IMG/VR virus record: IMGVR_UViG_3300002835_000007
Coordinates: 141,932 to 205,931 of that record
Direction: 5' to 3' (one strand)
DNA from: a virus
Length of the DNA: 64,000 nt
A program made the position numbers and the translations under genes. This document shows positions 42,978-52,532 of this stretch, piece by piece (the first letter of the stretch is position 1; every line of letters begins with the position of its first letter). Below the pieces are notes generated by a model, which saw only the letters and a program-made list of their open reading frames with translations, searched no databases and was not told the origin of the DNA.

Positions 42978-45900
42978 ATGATAATTCTAAGAATATTAAA
43001 TAGCCCTTATGCTAACGATTTAACCAGAAATGCTACATTGTCACATCAAGATGTTGATAGTAACTTTATATACCTAAAAGGTCATATAATTTATGAAGCT
43101 GAAAATAGTGGAGGATTAGTTACATTAAAAAAATATAACGGAGAAACTATTACTTTTAGTGCTTCAACTGGTGGTTCTGGTGGCTCTGGTGGTTCTGATT
43201 CATATTGGACATCTGGTTCAACTGGTGTTGGTTCAATAAAAGCTATTAACACTACTGGGTTAGACGCAACTGGAACTAATGCTGTAGCAATAAATCATGC
43301 AACATTGGCTAGTGGACAATTTTCTTTAGCTACTGGTGTTGACACTATTGCTAGTGGTGCCTCTTCTTCTACATTTGGTGTTGAGACTATTGCTGGAGGT
43401 GTTGCTTCACATGCAGAGGGTTTTCAAACAAGAGCATTTGGTTATGCGTCACATTCAGAAGGAAACGATACAATAGCAAGAGGTGATTATTCACATGCTG
43501 AAGGTTGGTCGTCTATGGCAACTGGTGCTACATCACATGCAGAAGGTGAATTAACTAAAGCATATGGTTCAGCGTCACATGCTGAAGGTGGTAGTACTAT
43601 TGCGAGTGGTATCGCTTCACATGCTGAAGGTAACGGAACAATTGCAAGTGGTGATATGTCACATGCTGAAGGTACTGGTACATTAGCAAGTGGTGATAGT
43701 TCACATGCTGGTGGTGAAGGTGTGGGTTCTAATTATGTTGTAGCTGATGGTATTTCTTCATTCGCCCATCAATTTGTAAGTGGTAATGGACAATTTGGAA
43801 CTGGCAATTATGGTACATATGCTAATTATTCAGCTATTTTAGGTGGTAAAGACCATTATATGTATTCTGGTTCTACTAGTGGTGTTATAATGGGTGGTAA
43901 TGGTCATATATTATTTGGTATAAGTATTAACTCTGGTATTTTTGGTGGTGATGCTAATTTATTGATTGATACGTTTAACGGTGTTGCTTTGGGTGGTACT
44001 GAAAATGGTACAATACAAGCGGACAGTTCAGCTGTTATTGGTGGTTATAATAACCTTATCGATGCATTTGCATATTATGGTCCAGCATATGGATTTATTG
44101 CTGGTGGTTCAAATAACAAAATACAAACTGGTGGTGGTGTTTCTGATGAATCAAGTGCTATTATTGGAGGTAATGGAAACACTATCATAGGTGATAATCA
44201 ATATAACGGTATATATAACTCTTTTGACTCTACACTTACAAATCAAGATACATCAACAATTATTGGTTCATATGAATCTTATATAAATGATAATACTGGT
44301 GGTTTAGAATCAAATAACAATGCTATTATAAACGCTTCAAATTCATATATTAATGGTTATGGTATATCACATGCAAACATTTTAGGTGGTGCAAATAATA
44401 GTATTTATCAAGCTGTTGATGGAGTAAATCAACCTAATTATACATCAATACTTAATGGTTACGGTAACCAAATTTTAGATAGTGATACAGCTGTTATTTT
44501 TAATGGATTTACAAACTCTATTAGTGGTAATAGTAAACAATCAACAATATTAAATGGACAATTTCACTCAATAACTTCATCTAAATTTGCAGCTATTATT
44601 GGTGGTAATTCAAACGAAATGGCTGATAGTGATGGTTCTGCTCTTATTGGTGGTTCTGATAACAGTATTTTATCTGATAGCAATCCAGCATTTACGAGAT
44701 ATTACAACGCTATTATTGGTGGTACTGGTAACACTATTAATAATTCTGAATTATCATTTATCTTAGGTGGTTATAAAAATGTTATCCCATACGGTAAAAT
44801 AGGCGTTGTTATTTTAGGTGGTGAAAATATAACTGGTTCAACAAACAATACAGTTTATGTTCAAAGATTAAATATTAAAAATGCTGCTAATGACAATACT
44901 ACAACTAGATTTTTAACATTAGATGCTAATAATAACATTGCTTATAGGAATTTAAGTAGTATTAGTGGTTCTAGTAGTGGTTCAACTGGTGGTGATACAT
45001 TATGGGCTTCTGGTACGACTGGTATTGGTTCAATAAAGGCTATTAATAGTACTGGGTTAGATGCAAATGGTGATTATGCTGTTGCGATAAACAATTCAAC
45101 AATGGCTGATGGTGATAATTCATTTGCTGCTGGTTATTCAACGTGGGCTAGAGGTATTTCTTCAATGTCGGTTGGACAAAATACTGAATCGTTTGGTGAT
45201 TATTCATTTGCTGGTGGTCATAACACAATTGCTACTGGTAATTTATCTTTTATATGGTCTACAGAATCTACCGTTACTGGTATTAGAAGTGCGGTTATTG
45301 GTGGTTCTTATATAAATGGGTTAAGTGCTGATACGGTTTATGTACCATATTTAAATGTCCAGTCTGCAACAACTGATAATTCAATAACTACAATGTTAGT
45401 TAGAAATGGTGATGGTTTTGTTAGAACTAGACAGATACCTCTAGATGTTTTTGTGACTGGTGGTACTTATAATGCTGGTGCAGCTACGTTTAGAAATAAC
45501 ACTGGTGGTACATTTAGTGTAACTGGTTTTAAAACAAGTGATACGTTTGTAACTGGAGGTACATATAGTAATTTTACTGGAACAGCTATATTTACTAATA
45601 ATAGTGGTAGTACATTTAATGTAACTGGATTCAGTACTGGTTCAACATCTGTGACTGGGTTTACATATTTAAATAATAATTTAACTGTTAAACAATCTAG
45701 TGGTGATTTATCTGTTAATATCAATACAATGACTGGTTTAACAATAAATGGTAATTTAACTTATACTGGTCAAGCAAATAACCCAGTTTATACTGCTGGT
45801 ACTGTAACTGCTACACATACACCAAACTGGAATAATAGCAACATACAACATGTTATATTATCAGCTGCAACGACAACAATTGCAAATGGTACTAACGTTA

Positions 45901-46094
45901 AGAATGGTGCGGTTTATACTATGATTGTTAAACAAAATGCGACTGGTTCTAGAGTGGTAACTTGGGGTTCTCAGTACAAATGGCAATCTGGTATTGCACC
46001 AATATTAACATCAATATCAAATGCTGTTGATATATTTACATTTATAAGTGACGGTACAGACTTGTATGGTCTAATAGCAAAAGATTTTAGATAA
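42978..46094 (+). CDS. second repeat-containing fibre (1038 aa)
   Basis: 1038 residues. It has an N-terminal segment with SHQDVDSNFIYLKGHIIYE (about 25-45), then eight 14-residue HAEG-type repeats (about 144-255, one HSEG and one HAGG), then IIGGNGN/ILGG-type repeats to about 640, and then VTGGTY modules. The C-terminus (around NGAVYTMIVKQNATGSRVVT and TWGSQYKWQSG) resembles a common phage receptor-binding tip domain. It lacks S74. Overlaps the LamG gene by one base. Confidence 0.75.
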   Translation: MIILRILNSPYANDLTRNATLSHQDVDSNFIYLKGHIIYEAENSGGLVTLKKYNGETITFSASTGGSGGSGGSDSYWTSGSTGVGSIKAINTTGLDATGTNAVAINHATLASGQFSLATGVDTIASGASSSTFGVETIAGGVASHAEGFQTRAFGYASHSEGNDTIARGDYSHAEGWSSMATGATSHAEGELTKAYGSASHAEGGSTIASGIASHAEGNGTIASGDMSHAEGTGTLASGDSSHAGGEGVGSNYVVADGISSFAHQFVSGNGQFGTGNYGTYANYSAILGGKDHYMYSGSTSGVIMGGNGHILFGISINSGIFGGDANLLIDTFNGVALGGTENGTIQADSSAVIGGYNNLIDAFAYYGPAYGFIAGGSNNKIQTGGGVSDESSAIIGGNGNTIIGDNQYNGIYNSFDSTLTNQDTSTIIGSYESYINDNTGGLESNNNAIINASNSYINGYGISHANILGGANNSIYQAVDGVNQPNYTSILNGYGNQILDSDTAVIFNGFTNSISGNSKQSTILNGQFHSITSSKFAAIIGGNSNEMADSDGSALIGGSDNSILSDSNPAFTRYYNAIIGGTGNTINNSELSFILGGYKNVIPYGKIGVVILGGENITGSTNNTVYVQRLNIKNAANDNTTTRFLTLDANNNIAYRNLSSISGSSSGSTGGDTLWASGTTGIGSIKAINSTGLDANGDYAVAINNSTMADGDNSFAAGYSTWARGISSMSVGQNTESFGDYSFAGGHNTIATGNLSFIWSTESTVTGIRSAVIGGSYINGLSADTVYVPYLNVQSATTDNSITTMLVRNGDGFVRTRQIPLDVFVTGGTYNAGAATFRNNTGGTFSVTGFKTSDTFVTGGTYSNFTGTAIFTNNSGSTFNVTGFSTGSTSVTGFTYLNNNLTVKQSSGDLSVNINTMTGLTINGNLTYTGQANNPVYTAGTVTATHTPNWNNSNIQHVILSAATTTIANGTNVKNGAVYTMIVKQNATGSRVVTWGSQYKWQSGIAPILTSISNAVDIFTFISDGTDLYGLIAKDFR

Positions 46095-46939
46095 TGTTTA
46101 ACATACCATTTAATTATAGAGAAGGATATAGTTCTGGTGACCCGATACCAGTTTTTGGGTCAGCCAAGGCTATTCTATGGGTTGATTCTTTAAAAGGTGT
46201 TTTTAATGGTTTTCCATATAGTGCAGCAACTTTAAATAATACTAATATTAGATTATGGCAAGACCAAACAATATATGGTAATAATTTAACTGCTAACACT
46301 TCGACTTCACCTACTTATTCAGCAACTACATTCTCACCTAGTGGTACGTCATCTTCATTCCCATTCATGAGATTTTCCGATATTAATTCAGAACGTTTAG
46401 AAATACCTAGAACAGCTAGTTTGCAAGCAATTAGTACTGGGTTTACATTGTTTTTTGTTATGAGAAAAAACCCATTAAGAACGTGGAGTGCTGGTAACCC
46501 TATAATTGAATACAACGCTGCTTGGTCTAGTGAAAGCGAGGGATTTGGTGTTGATGCTGATGCTGGTCCAAATTTTATGCAGTTATGGTATTATAATAAT
46601 TCATTTAATGTTACAACCGCTGAAATACCATGGGGTAGTGGTGGTGTTAATGAAGACCATTTTTATTATTATACGTTTAGAATGAGTGCTGGTACTATTA
46701 CTGCTTATGCTGGGTCAACACTTAGAGATACAATAGTTGCTGTAGGTTCTAATAAAACAATGAAGACTGTTTCAAGTAACGGTAAGTTTTCTATTGCTGG
46801 TGGTTATAATGGTACTACATTTGCTCAAGCAACTGCTTTAGATGTTGCAGAGGTTTTACTCTACGATGGTGCTGTACCTAATGCTGGTTTAACAACTGTG
46901 TGGAATTATTTTAAATCTAAATATGGATTTATCGGTTAA
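46094..46939 (+). CDS. LamG/ConA-like lectin protein
   Basis: 281 residues. AILWVDSLKGVFNGFPYSAA then TGFTLFFVMRKNPLRTWSAG and HFYYYTFRMSAGTITAYAGS, ending LDVAEVLLYDGAVPNAGLTT. This is the usual ConA-like jelly-roll order: strand-D-x, then TLFFV, YYTFRMSAGTITAY and VAEVLLYDG. Related lectins occur later at 61278-63606. Likely carbohydrate binding on the virion. The start overlaps the preceding stop by one base. Confidence 0.65.
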   Translation: MFNIPFNYREGYSSGDPIPVFGSAKAILWVDSLKGVFNGFPYSAATLNNTNIRLWQDQTIYGNNLTANTSTSPTYSATTFSPSGTSSSFPFMRFSDINSERLEIPRTASLQAISTGFTLFFVMRKNPLRTWSAGNPIIEYNAAWSSESEGFGVDADAGPNFMQLWYYNNSFNVTTAEIPWGSGGVNEDHFYYYTFRMSAGTITAYAGSTLRDTIVAVGSNKTMKTVSSNGKFSIAGGYNGTTFAQATALDVAEVLLYDGAVPNAGLTTVWNYFKSKYGFIG

Positions 46940-46945
46940 AAAAGA

Positions 46946-46954
46946 TATTTATAA
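46946..46954 (+). promoter_or_regulatory. TATTTATAA copy close to a start codon
   Basis: TATTTATAA only two bases before the ATG at 46957. Too close to act as an ordinary promoter for this start. It may be coincidence or the motif may have another role. Confidence 0.25.
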
Positions 46955-46956
46955 TT

Positions 46957-47331
46957 ATGGAATTCTATATTAATAAAAACGCAACATTACCAAAATTAAA
47001 ACTTGAACTAATCAAGGATGGTAGAAATGATTTTAACAAATTTCACGATAAAATCCAAAATGCTAATATAACATTTACTATGTCTGATGTTGTTACTGGT
47101 GTTAAACGTGTTGCATGTAGTAATGCGTCTATTGAACAAGTTTTACCTAAAGGTGACTGTAATTGTGATGAGTTTTATTTAGTTTATCAATTTACATCAA
47201 AACAAACGTCTATTGGTGGTAGATACATTGGTCAATTTGAAATTGAATTTTTAGATGGTAGTGGAACGCTTATTGTTCCTATCAGAGAAGAACTATTTAT
47301 AAATGTTTTAGAGGGGTCAATTAAAAAATAA
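46957..47331 (+). CDS. BppU-like small virion protein
   Basis: 124 residues: MEFYINKNATLPKLKLELIK, then HDKIQNANITFTMSDVVTGV, YLVYQFTSKQTSIGGRYIGQ and EIEFLDGSGTLIVPIREELF. The pattern is like the N-terminal Ig-type domain of baseplate upper or fibre-attachment proteins that describe bound state by strand exchange. It may anchor the lectin-type fibre. It closes the fibre operon before the polymerase promoters. Confidence 0.55.
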   Translation: MEFYINKNATLPKLKLELIKDGRNDFNKFHDKIQNANITFTMSDVVTGVKRVACSNASIEQVLPKGDCNCDEFYLVYQFTSKQTSIGGRYIGQFEIEFLDGSGTLIVPIREELFINVLEGSIKK

Positions 47332-47332
47332 C

Positions 47333-47363
47333 TTGACAATCTGAAATTAATTTCGTAACTTTG
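47333..47363 (+). promoter_or_regulatory. Bacteroidetes-type promoter 1 for DNA polymerase
   Basis: TTG at 47333-47335, 20 bases, then TAACTTTG at 47356-47363. It fits the Bacteroidetes housekeeping consensus TTG-N17-23-TAnnTTTG. The -7 box is half of a perfect inverted repeat, TAACTTTG-TAATGTA-CAAAGTTA (47356-47378), which could bind a repressor. Confidence 0.7.
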
Positions 47364-47387
47364 TAATGTACAAAGTTAAAAAAAATG

Positions 47388-47418
47388 TTGTATTATTTCT
47401 TGAATTGTATTACTTTTG
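47388..47418 (+). promoter_or_regulatory. Bacteroidetes-type promoter 2 for DNA polymerase
   Basis: TTG at 47388-47390, 20 bases, then TACTTTTG at 47411-47418, again matching TAnnTTTG with identical spacing. It ends 26 bases before the polymerase ATG. Confidence 0.7.
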
Positions 47419-47444
47419 TTTGTATATTAATGAAAAAATAATTT

Positions 47445-50400
47445 ATGAGTAGTACAAAAACAAAAGTAAGTAATGAGGAAATAGAAACCTTTTTGCAAGG
47501 TTCAAACCCAGAAAAATACATTGTAGCTATAGAATCTAACTACAGTGAACCAACAGTTACGTTGGTTGTCAATGACCCAGAAAGCGGTAAATACTTATAC
47601 AATGATACCTATAAACCGTTCTTATGGTTTAAAGAAGAAGTAACTTCTATGATTTATGGCGGTAAACGCCTTAAAATCATGCAAGCTTGTCGTGACTATG
47701 GTATTAAAATCACAAAACTTAATACTAGCAGCGAAGATGGTTATACACCAGAACGCATGGAAGATGGATATAAGTACATGGCTACTTGTAAACATTCTTA
47801 CAACAACCTTTTAAAGTTTTTTAAAGAGGGTGGTATAGATGTATTTAGTGATAAACACATTGACCCAAATGATGATAAGTCACCAATGTTTAGAAGTTTC
47901 TTTGTTATGTTTAGCCCTACTGAACAATACCTTATCCAAAGTGGTAAAAGATTGTTCAATGGAATGGATGACTATGATGATGTCCATAGATTTCAATTTG
48001 ACTTAGAGACTGAAGGATTGTTTGCAAGTAAAAATGCAATCTTTCAGATAGGTGTACGTGATAACAAAGGACTAGAAGGTGTTTTAGAAACTATTGGTTC
48101 TACTTCTGTTGATAAACGTAATAGTGAGAGAGAAAACATTGAGAAGTTCTTTAAAATTATCGATGCAGTTCAACCAGACATTATTACTGGTTATAACTCT
48201 GAGAACTTTGACTGGCCTTTCTTATTTGAACGTGCTGAACGTTTATCTATTCCAATTACAGAGTTAGCTATTACACTTAATAGGTTATCTAAGATTAAAA
48301 GAAAAGATTCGTCACTTAAATTAGGTGGTGAAACTGAAAGATATAAACAAACACATATGTTTGGTTATAACATCATGGATATTTCACATGCTGTACGTAG
48401 AGCAATGGCTATTAACTCTGAGATTAAATCTTGGGGTTTGAAGTATATTACTCAATATTCTGAAATTGCAAAACCTAATCGTGTTTATGTTCCAGGTGAT
48501 AAAATAAACACAACATGGGCTGATAAGGTAAACCAATACGCATTTAACAATACTGATGGTGATTGGTATATAATTACTGATAAAAAACCATTAAAAGATG
48601 GTTACAGAATAGTTAAAGGTGATTATATTGTTCAGAGATATCTTTGTGATGACTTATGGGAAACTGAACAGATTGATAATATTTTCAATCAAGCATCTTT
48701 CCTTATTGCTAAAATGTTACCTACAACTTTTATGCGTAGTTCTACGATGGGTACTGCTGGTCAATGGAAACTTATCATGGCTGCATGGTCTTATGAAAGA
48801 GGATTAGCTATCCCAGCTGGGTTACCTAAAAGAGATTTTACTGGTGGTTTATCTCGTCTATTGGAAGTTGGTTATGCTAGAGGTGTTGTTAAGTTAGACT
48901 TTGCTGCACTATACCCTAAGATTCAGTTAACTCACTTAATCTTCCCAGACTTAGATATTTCTGGTGTGATGGAAGGAATGTTAACATACGTTGTTGATAC
49001 ACGTGATAAGTTTAAATTCTTGACTGGTACTGAAAAGAAAAAAGCTAAGAAACTTGAAATGCTGATTAAACCAGACCCTAAAACAATGACCCCAGAAGAA
49101 ATAGCTGAAATACAAGCTAGAGTTGCAGCTATGAGTAAAGAAGAGTTAAATGAAATAAAACAAAAAATTGCTGAGCATAAAGCATTGGCTAACATTTATG
49201 ATAAGAAACAGTTACCTCTTAAAATATTGGCTAACTCATGGTTTGGTTCATATGGTGCACCATATATCTTTAACTGGGGTGATACTGACTCTGCGGAAGA
49301 AACAACTTGTCGTGGTCGTCAATACTTACGTCTTATGGTGCGTCACTTCACTGAAAAACATGGTTTTAGAGCTCTTGTAGGTGATACTGATGGTTTCAAC
49401 TTTGCTTTTCCAGATAACATTGATGAAATAAAATATGTTGCTAAGGGTTCACACTGGAAAACTGTTGATGATGGAGGGAAAGAATTAATTGGGTTGGATG
49501 CTGTATTGGCAGAATTCAATGAGAATTACATGGAAGGTCGTATGGGTCTAGATATCGATGATATTTGTAACTCAACAATCAACTTTGCTCGTAAGAACTA
49601 TGCGAATGATATAGGTGGTAAGATTAAGTTGGTTGGTAACTCGGTTAAATCTAAAAAGATGTCAGTTTACATTGAAGAATTTTTAGGGAAAGGAATTAGA
49701 ATGTTATTGGATGGTGATGGTTATAGTTTTATTAACTTATACCATGAATATGTTGATAAGATTTATAATTATCAAATTCCGCTTGTTAAGATGGCTTCAA
49801 AAGCAAAAGTGAAGTCAAGCATCAACGAATACAAAAAGAAGTCTTTAACGAAGAATAAAGCTGGTAATCCGATGCCTAAACAAGCACACATGGAGTTAAT
49901 AATGCAAAGCAATTTGGATGTTAATTTAGGTGATGTAATGTATTATATTAACACTGGTTCAGCAAAGTCTCATGGTGATTTAAAAACTGTTGATAAAAAC
50001 AAAATGACCAAAAAAGAAAAACAAGCATTTTTTGAAGCTAATGGTCATTACCCACCAGTTGATAAAGTTGTTGAGTTAAATTGTAAACTTATCGACCAAG
50101 ATACAGTTGAACGTGATTTTGAGAACATTAAAGAAATGGAAATGCTTAAAAAAGCTTTGGTTGCGATGGAAGAGAATGAAGAAAAAGACACTGAAGAGTA
50201 TAAAAACATTCAAAAAAGAATACAAGAAATAGATAACAACCTATATACTGATGAGTATAACGTTGCTCGTTATTTAGATGCATTTAATAAGAAAGTTAAA
50301 CCTCTTTTAGTTTGTTTTAATCCAGATGTTCGTTCAAAAATATTATTAGATATTGTTAAAGTAAAAGACAAGACTACTAAAAAAGCTGTTGAGCGATTAA

Positions 50401-51311
50401 AAGAAAGAGTTATATTCACAAAAGGTGAATGTGAACTAGTTTCTGGAATGCCATTTAAAGATAGCGACCAAGATTCATATGAAGACCTTATGAGAATGGA
50501 AGATAAAGAAATCAAATTCTGGGATAAGGTTAATAAAGTTCCAAATAACATGGAAGTGGAAGAATGGGAAGAAATAAGAGCTGATTACCATGAAAGAATG
50601 AGAATAGCAAAAGAAGAAGGTATTCAGCATGAAAAAGAACTTTTAGATAAAATGTTCAAACATTTAGAATTAAGTGCTTTAATTGGTATCAGAAAAAATG
50701 GTGATTTAGGACTTGAAATTCTAAACATTGTTGGTATTGATGATGAAGGTTCTGGTATGTTAATTTCTAGAAAATGGGGTGAACCACTTTATCATATTAC
50801 AGATGTGTTTAAATATCAAAAAGAAGCTACTGAAAGAGATAAATATTATAATATAACTGGTAATGAGAATGATGATAATAGATATGAACAATGGTTAGAT
50901 TATATTGCAGAATGTGAAGTTATGACTGGTAAAACACATACTTATTCTGATTATGAAGAAGCACCATGTGATTTTGACCCAGTAATACATGAAGAAGAAA
51001 TTAAGTCTATTATTCAAACTGTTAGTAAAAAATTAGAGTCTATTGTTGCTGCAAATACAGAAGTTATCAAACCTAAAAGAAAATATTCGGAAAACGAAGA
51101 AGATGAAGATGATGACTTAGAAGAGGATGAAAATGGTAACATCATCAGAAATGACGAAGATTTACAATTAGATGATGAGTATGATGACACTTTCGGTGAA
51201 ATGCCAGAAGAATATCTAGATATGTTAGCTAGTGTGAATGGTGTGGATAAAGAACCAGAACTACAAGTAGAAACTAAACAAGAAGAACCAGAAGATGAAT
51301 GGGGATTCTAA
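47445..51311 (+). CDS. family B DNA polymerase (gp43-like)
   Basis: 1288 residues. Exonuclease motif I is FDLETEG (D186, E188) and Exo II is IITGYNSENFDWPF. Motif A reads KLDFAALYPKIQ (D485), motif B KILANSWFGSYG (K593), and motif C GDTDGFNF (D647, D649). Compared with T4 gp43 (898 aa) it is about 390 residues longer. The extra C-terminal part includes a long helical segment (about 895-1100) and an acidic disordered tail ending EPEDEWGF, which could bind the sliding clamp. It carries host-type promoters, unlike neighbouring late genes. It is the replicative polymerase. Confidence 0.93.
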   Translation: MSSTKTKVSNEEIETFLQGSNPEKYIVAIESNYSEPTVTLVVNDPESGKYLYNDTYKPFLWFKEEVTSMIYGGKRLKIMQACRDYGIKITKLNTSSEDGYTPERMEDGYKYMATCKHSYNNLLKFFKEGGIDVFSDKHIDPNDDKSPMFRSFFVMFSPTEQYLIQSGKRLFNGMDDYDDVHRFQFDLETEGLFASKNAIFQIGVRDNKGLEGVLETIGSTSVDKRNSERENIEKFFKIIDAVQPDIITGYNSENFDWPFLFERAERLSIPITELAITLNRLSKIKRKDSSLKLGGETERYKQTHMFGYNIMDISHAVRRAMAINSEIKSWGLKYITQYSEIAKPNRVYVPGDKINTTWADKVNQYAFNNTDGDWYIITDKKPLKDGYRIVKGDYIVQRYLCDDLWETEQIDNIFNQASFLIAKMLPTTFMRSSTMGTAGQWKLIMAAWSYERGLAIPAGLPKRDFTGGLSRLLEVGYARGVVKLDFAALYPKIQLTHLIFPDLDISGVMEGMLTYVVDTRDKFKFLTGTEKKKAKKLEMLIKPDPKTMTPEEIAEIQARVAAMSKEELNEIKQKIAEHKALANIYDKKQLPLKILANSWFGSYGAPYIFNWGDTDSAEETTCRGRQYLRLMVRHFTEKHGFRALVGDTDGFNFAFPDNIDEIKYVAKGSHWKTVDDGGKELIGLDAVLAEFNENYMEGRMGLDIDDICNSTINFARKNYANDIGGKIKLVGNSVKSKKMSVYIEEFLGKGIRMLLDGDGYSFINLYHEYVDKIYNYQIPLVKMASKAKVKSSINEYKKKSLTKNKAGNPMPKQAHMELIMQSNLDVNLGDVMYYINTGSAKSHGDLKTVDKNKMTKKEKQAFFEANGHYPPVDKVVELNCKLIDQDTVERDFENIKEMEMLKKALVAMEENEEKDTEEYKNIQKRIQEIDNNLYTDEYNVARYLDAFNKKVKPLLVCFNPDVRSKILLDIVKVKDKTTKKAVERLKERVIFTKGECELVSGMPFKDSDQDSYEDLMRMEDKEIKFWDKVNKVPNNMEVEEWEEIRADYHERMRIAKEEGIQHEKELLDKMFKHLELSALIGIRKNGDLGLEILNIVGIDDEGSGMLISRKWGEPLYHITDVFKYQKEATERDKYYNITGNENDDNRYEQWLDYIAECEVMTGKTHTYSDYEEAPCDFDPVIHEEEIKSIIQTVSKKLESIVAANTEVIKPKRKYSENEEDEDDDLEEDENGNIIRNDEDLQLDDEYDDTFGEMPEEYLDMLASVNGVDKEPELQVETKQEEPEDEWGF

Positions 51312-51318
51312 TAAATAA

Positions 51319-51342
51319 AAAAGGGGCGATTAAGCCCCTTTT
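51319..51342. terminator. bidirectional terminator between polymerase and neck gene
   Basis: AAAAGGGGC (51319-51327) pairs with GCCCCTTTT (51334-51342) around loop GATTAA. A/T runs flank both sides, so it can terminate both the plus-strand polymerase transcript and the minus-strand neck gene that meet here. Confidence 0.85.
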
Positions 51343-51347
51343 CTTTT

Positions 51348-52493
51348 TTAATATACCCAGAACCCCATAGGTCTGAATTTCATTGCTTTATTTAAGTTCT
51401 CAGCTTCATTAGCACCTCTTTCTAATTGTTTAGTAGATGATAGTCTTTCTAATCTAGCGTCTAATCTTTCTAACACAGCTTTTTTCTCATCATTTCCTTC
51501 AGATAGTAATGAATCATAATCCATAGTTCTTTCAGCTCCTTCAACACCTACAATACCCCCAAATTTACCTCTAACTCTACCTAAAGTTCTTTTACCTTCA
51601 GCTATAAATAATTGACGAACAAGTGTTTTAGTTGGTTCGTTAAAGTCAGCATAATCTAATTTAGATAATGGGACTTGATTAGGCATTTTGATAATATCTG
51701 GATTGTCTTGTCTACATTGGTCAACATTATCTGGGTTAGTGTCGTAATAAAAATACCATACTTGACATCCAGTCATATTAATAGAACTACCAACACCACC
51801 GATACCTTGTCCAAATGATAATTTAGAACCTGGGGTGCTCATTAAATGTAATAATTTTGTTCCGTCTGGTCCAGCAGTTATTTTATGAACCAATTCACTT
51901 CTAACAATACGATTTTTTAAATTCATATCGGCAGCTGTTAATAAAATATCAAATGCTGGTGCTATGTAATAACCAGAACGAGCAGCACCACCAGCACCAC
52001 CAGTACCTAAACCACCACCCATTTGTGCGAATCCACCACCAAATCCGTAGTCAATACCACCATAGTTAGCTAGTAACGCTTGGCTTGTTGCTGGTGGTGT
52101 AATCCATAATACTTCATTTATTTCACGACCAGCTGGAATTTGGTAAACTTGTCTACCAGATTCTAACGTAACAAAATCTTTTTTAAGTTCCCATGGACCT
52201 CTTGTCTGTAAACCTACTTGTTTAGAGTAAGCATACGTATATTGTGTCATGAAATCAAAATTTCTAACACTCAACGCAAATGCCATATCCAATGTGTCTA
52301 TACTTTGACCAATCAATGATTGCCATTGATGTTCAATTAACCATTCTTGAACATATTGTGCGTAATCTTCAATACAAATCTCTAATAACGTACATAATTG
52401 GTCATCCGTTAATTCAATTTGACGTGTAGGGGCACCCAATGAGTGTCTTAACTGTCTGAATAGTTTTTCTTTTTCTTCTAAACTAACTCCCAT
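51348..52493 (-). CDS. neck protein, gp13-like
   Basis: 381 residues. The N-terminus LRHSLGAPTRQIELTDDQLC (about 15-34) matches the connector-type helix-and-strand pattern of T4 gp13-family neck proteins, followed by EWLIEHQWQ-type helices. The middle has a Gly-rich loop (GFGGGFAQMGGGLGTGGAGG) and WITPPATSQALLANYGG. The C-terminus DARLERLSSTKQLERG is helical. Contractile-phage neck proteins join head and tail. On the minus strand it lies across a terminator from the polymerase, and its own upstream copy of TATTTATAA is 15 bases from the start. Confidence 0.6.
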   Translation of the reverse strand: MGVSLEEKEKLFRQLRHSLGAPTRQIELTDDQLCTLLEICIEDYAQYVQEWLIEHQWQSLIGQSIDTLDMAFALSVRNFDFMTQYTYAYSKQVGLQTRGPWELKKDFVTLESGRQVYQIPAGREINEVLWITPPATSQALLANYGGIDYGFGGGFAQMGGGLGTGGAGGAARSGYYIAPAFDILLTAADMNLKNRIVRSELVHKITAGPDGTKLLHLMSTPGSKLSFGQGIGGVGSSINMTGCQVWYFYYDTNPDNVDQCRQDNPDIIKMPNQVPLSKLDYADFNEPTKTLVRQLFIAEGKRTLGRVRGKFGGIVGVEGAERTMDYDSLLSEGNDEKKAVLERLDARLERLSSTKQLERGANEAENLNKAMKFRPMGFWVY

Positions 52494-52508
52494 AATTTAT
52501 TTATTTAC

Positions 52509-52517
52509 TTATAAATA
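52509..52517 (-). promoter_or_regulatory. candidate late promoter (TATTTATAA)
   Basis: Minus-strand TATTTATAA 15 bases before the neck-protein ATG, in a 39-base gap after the glutaredoxin gene. Confidence 0.45.
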
Positions 52518-52532
52518 TGAGAATAAACACAA

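Noticed and set aside
46946-46954. TATTTATAA as a promoter of the BppU-like gene
   Set aside because: Only two bases from the ATG, so a transcript from it would start inside the coding region.
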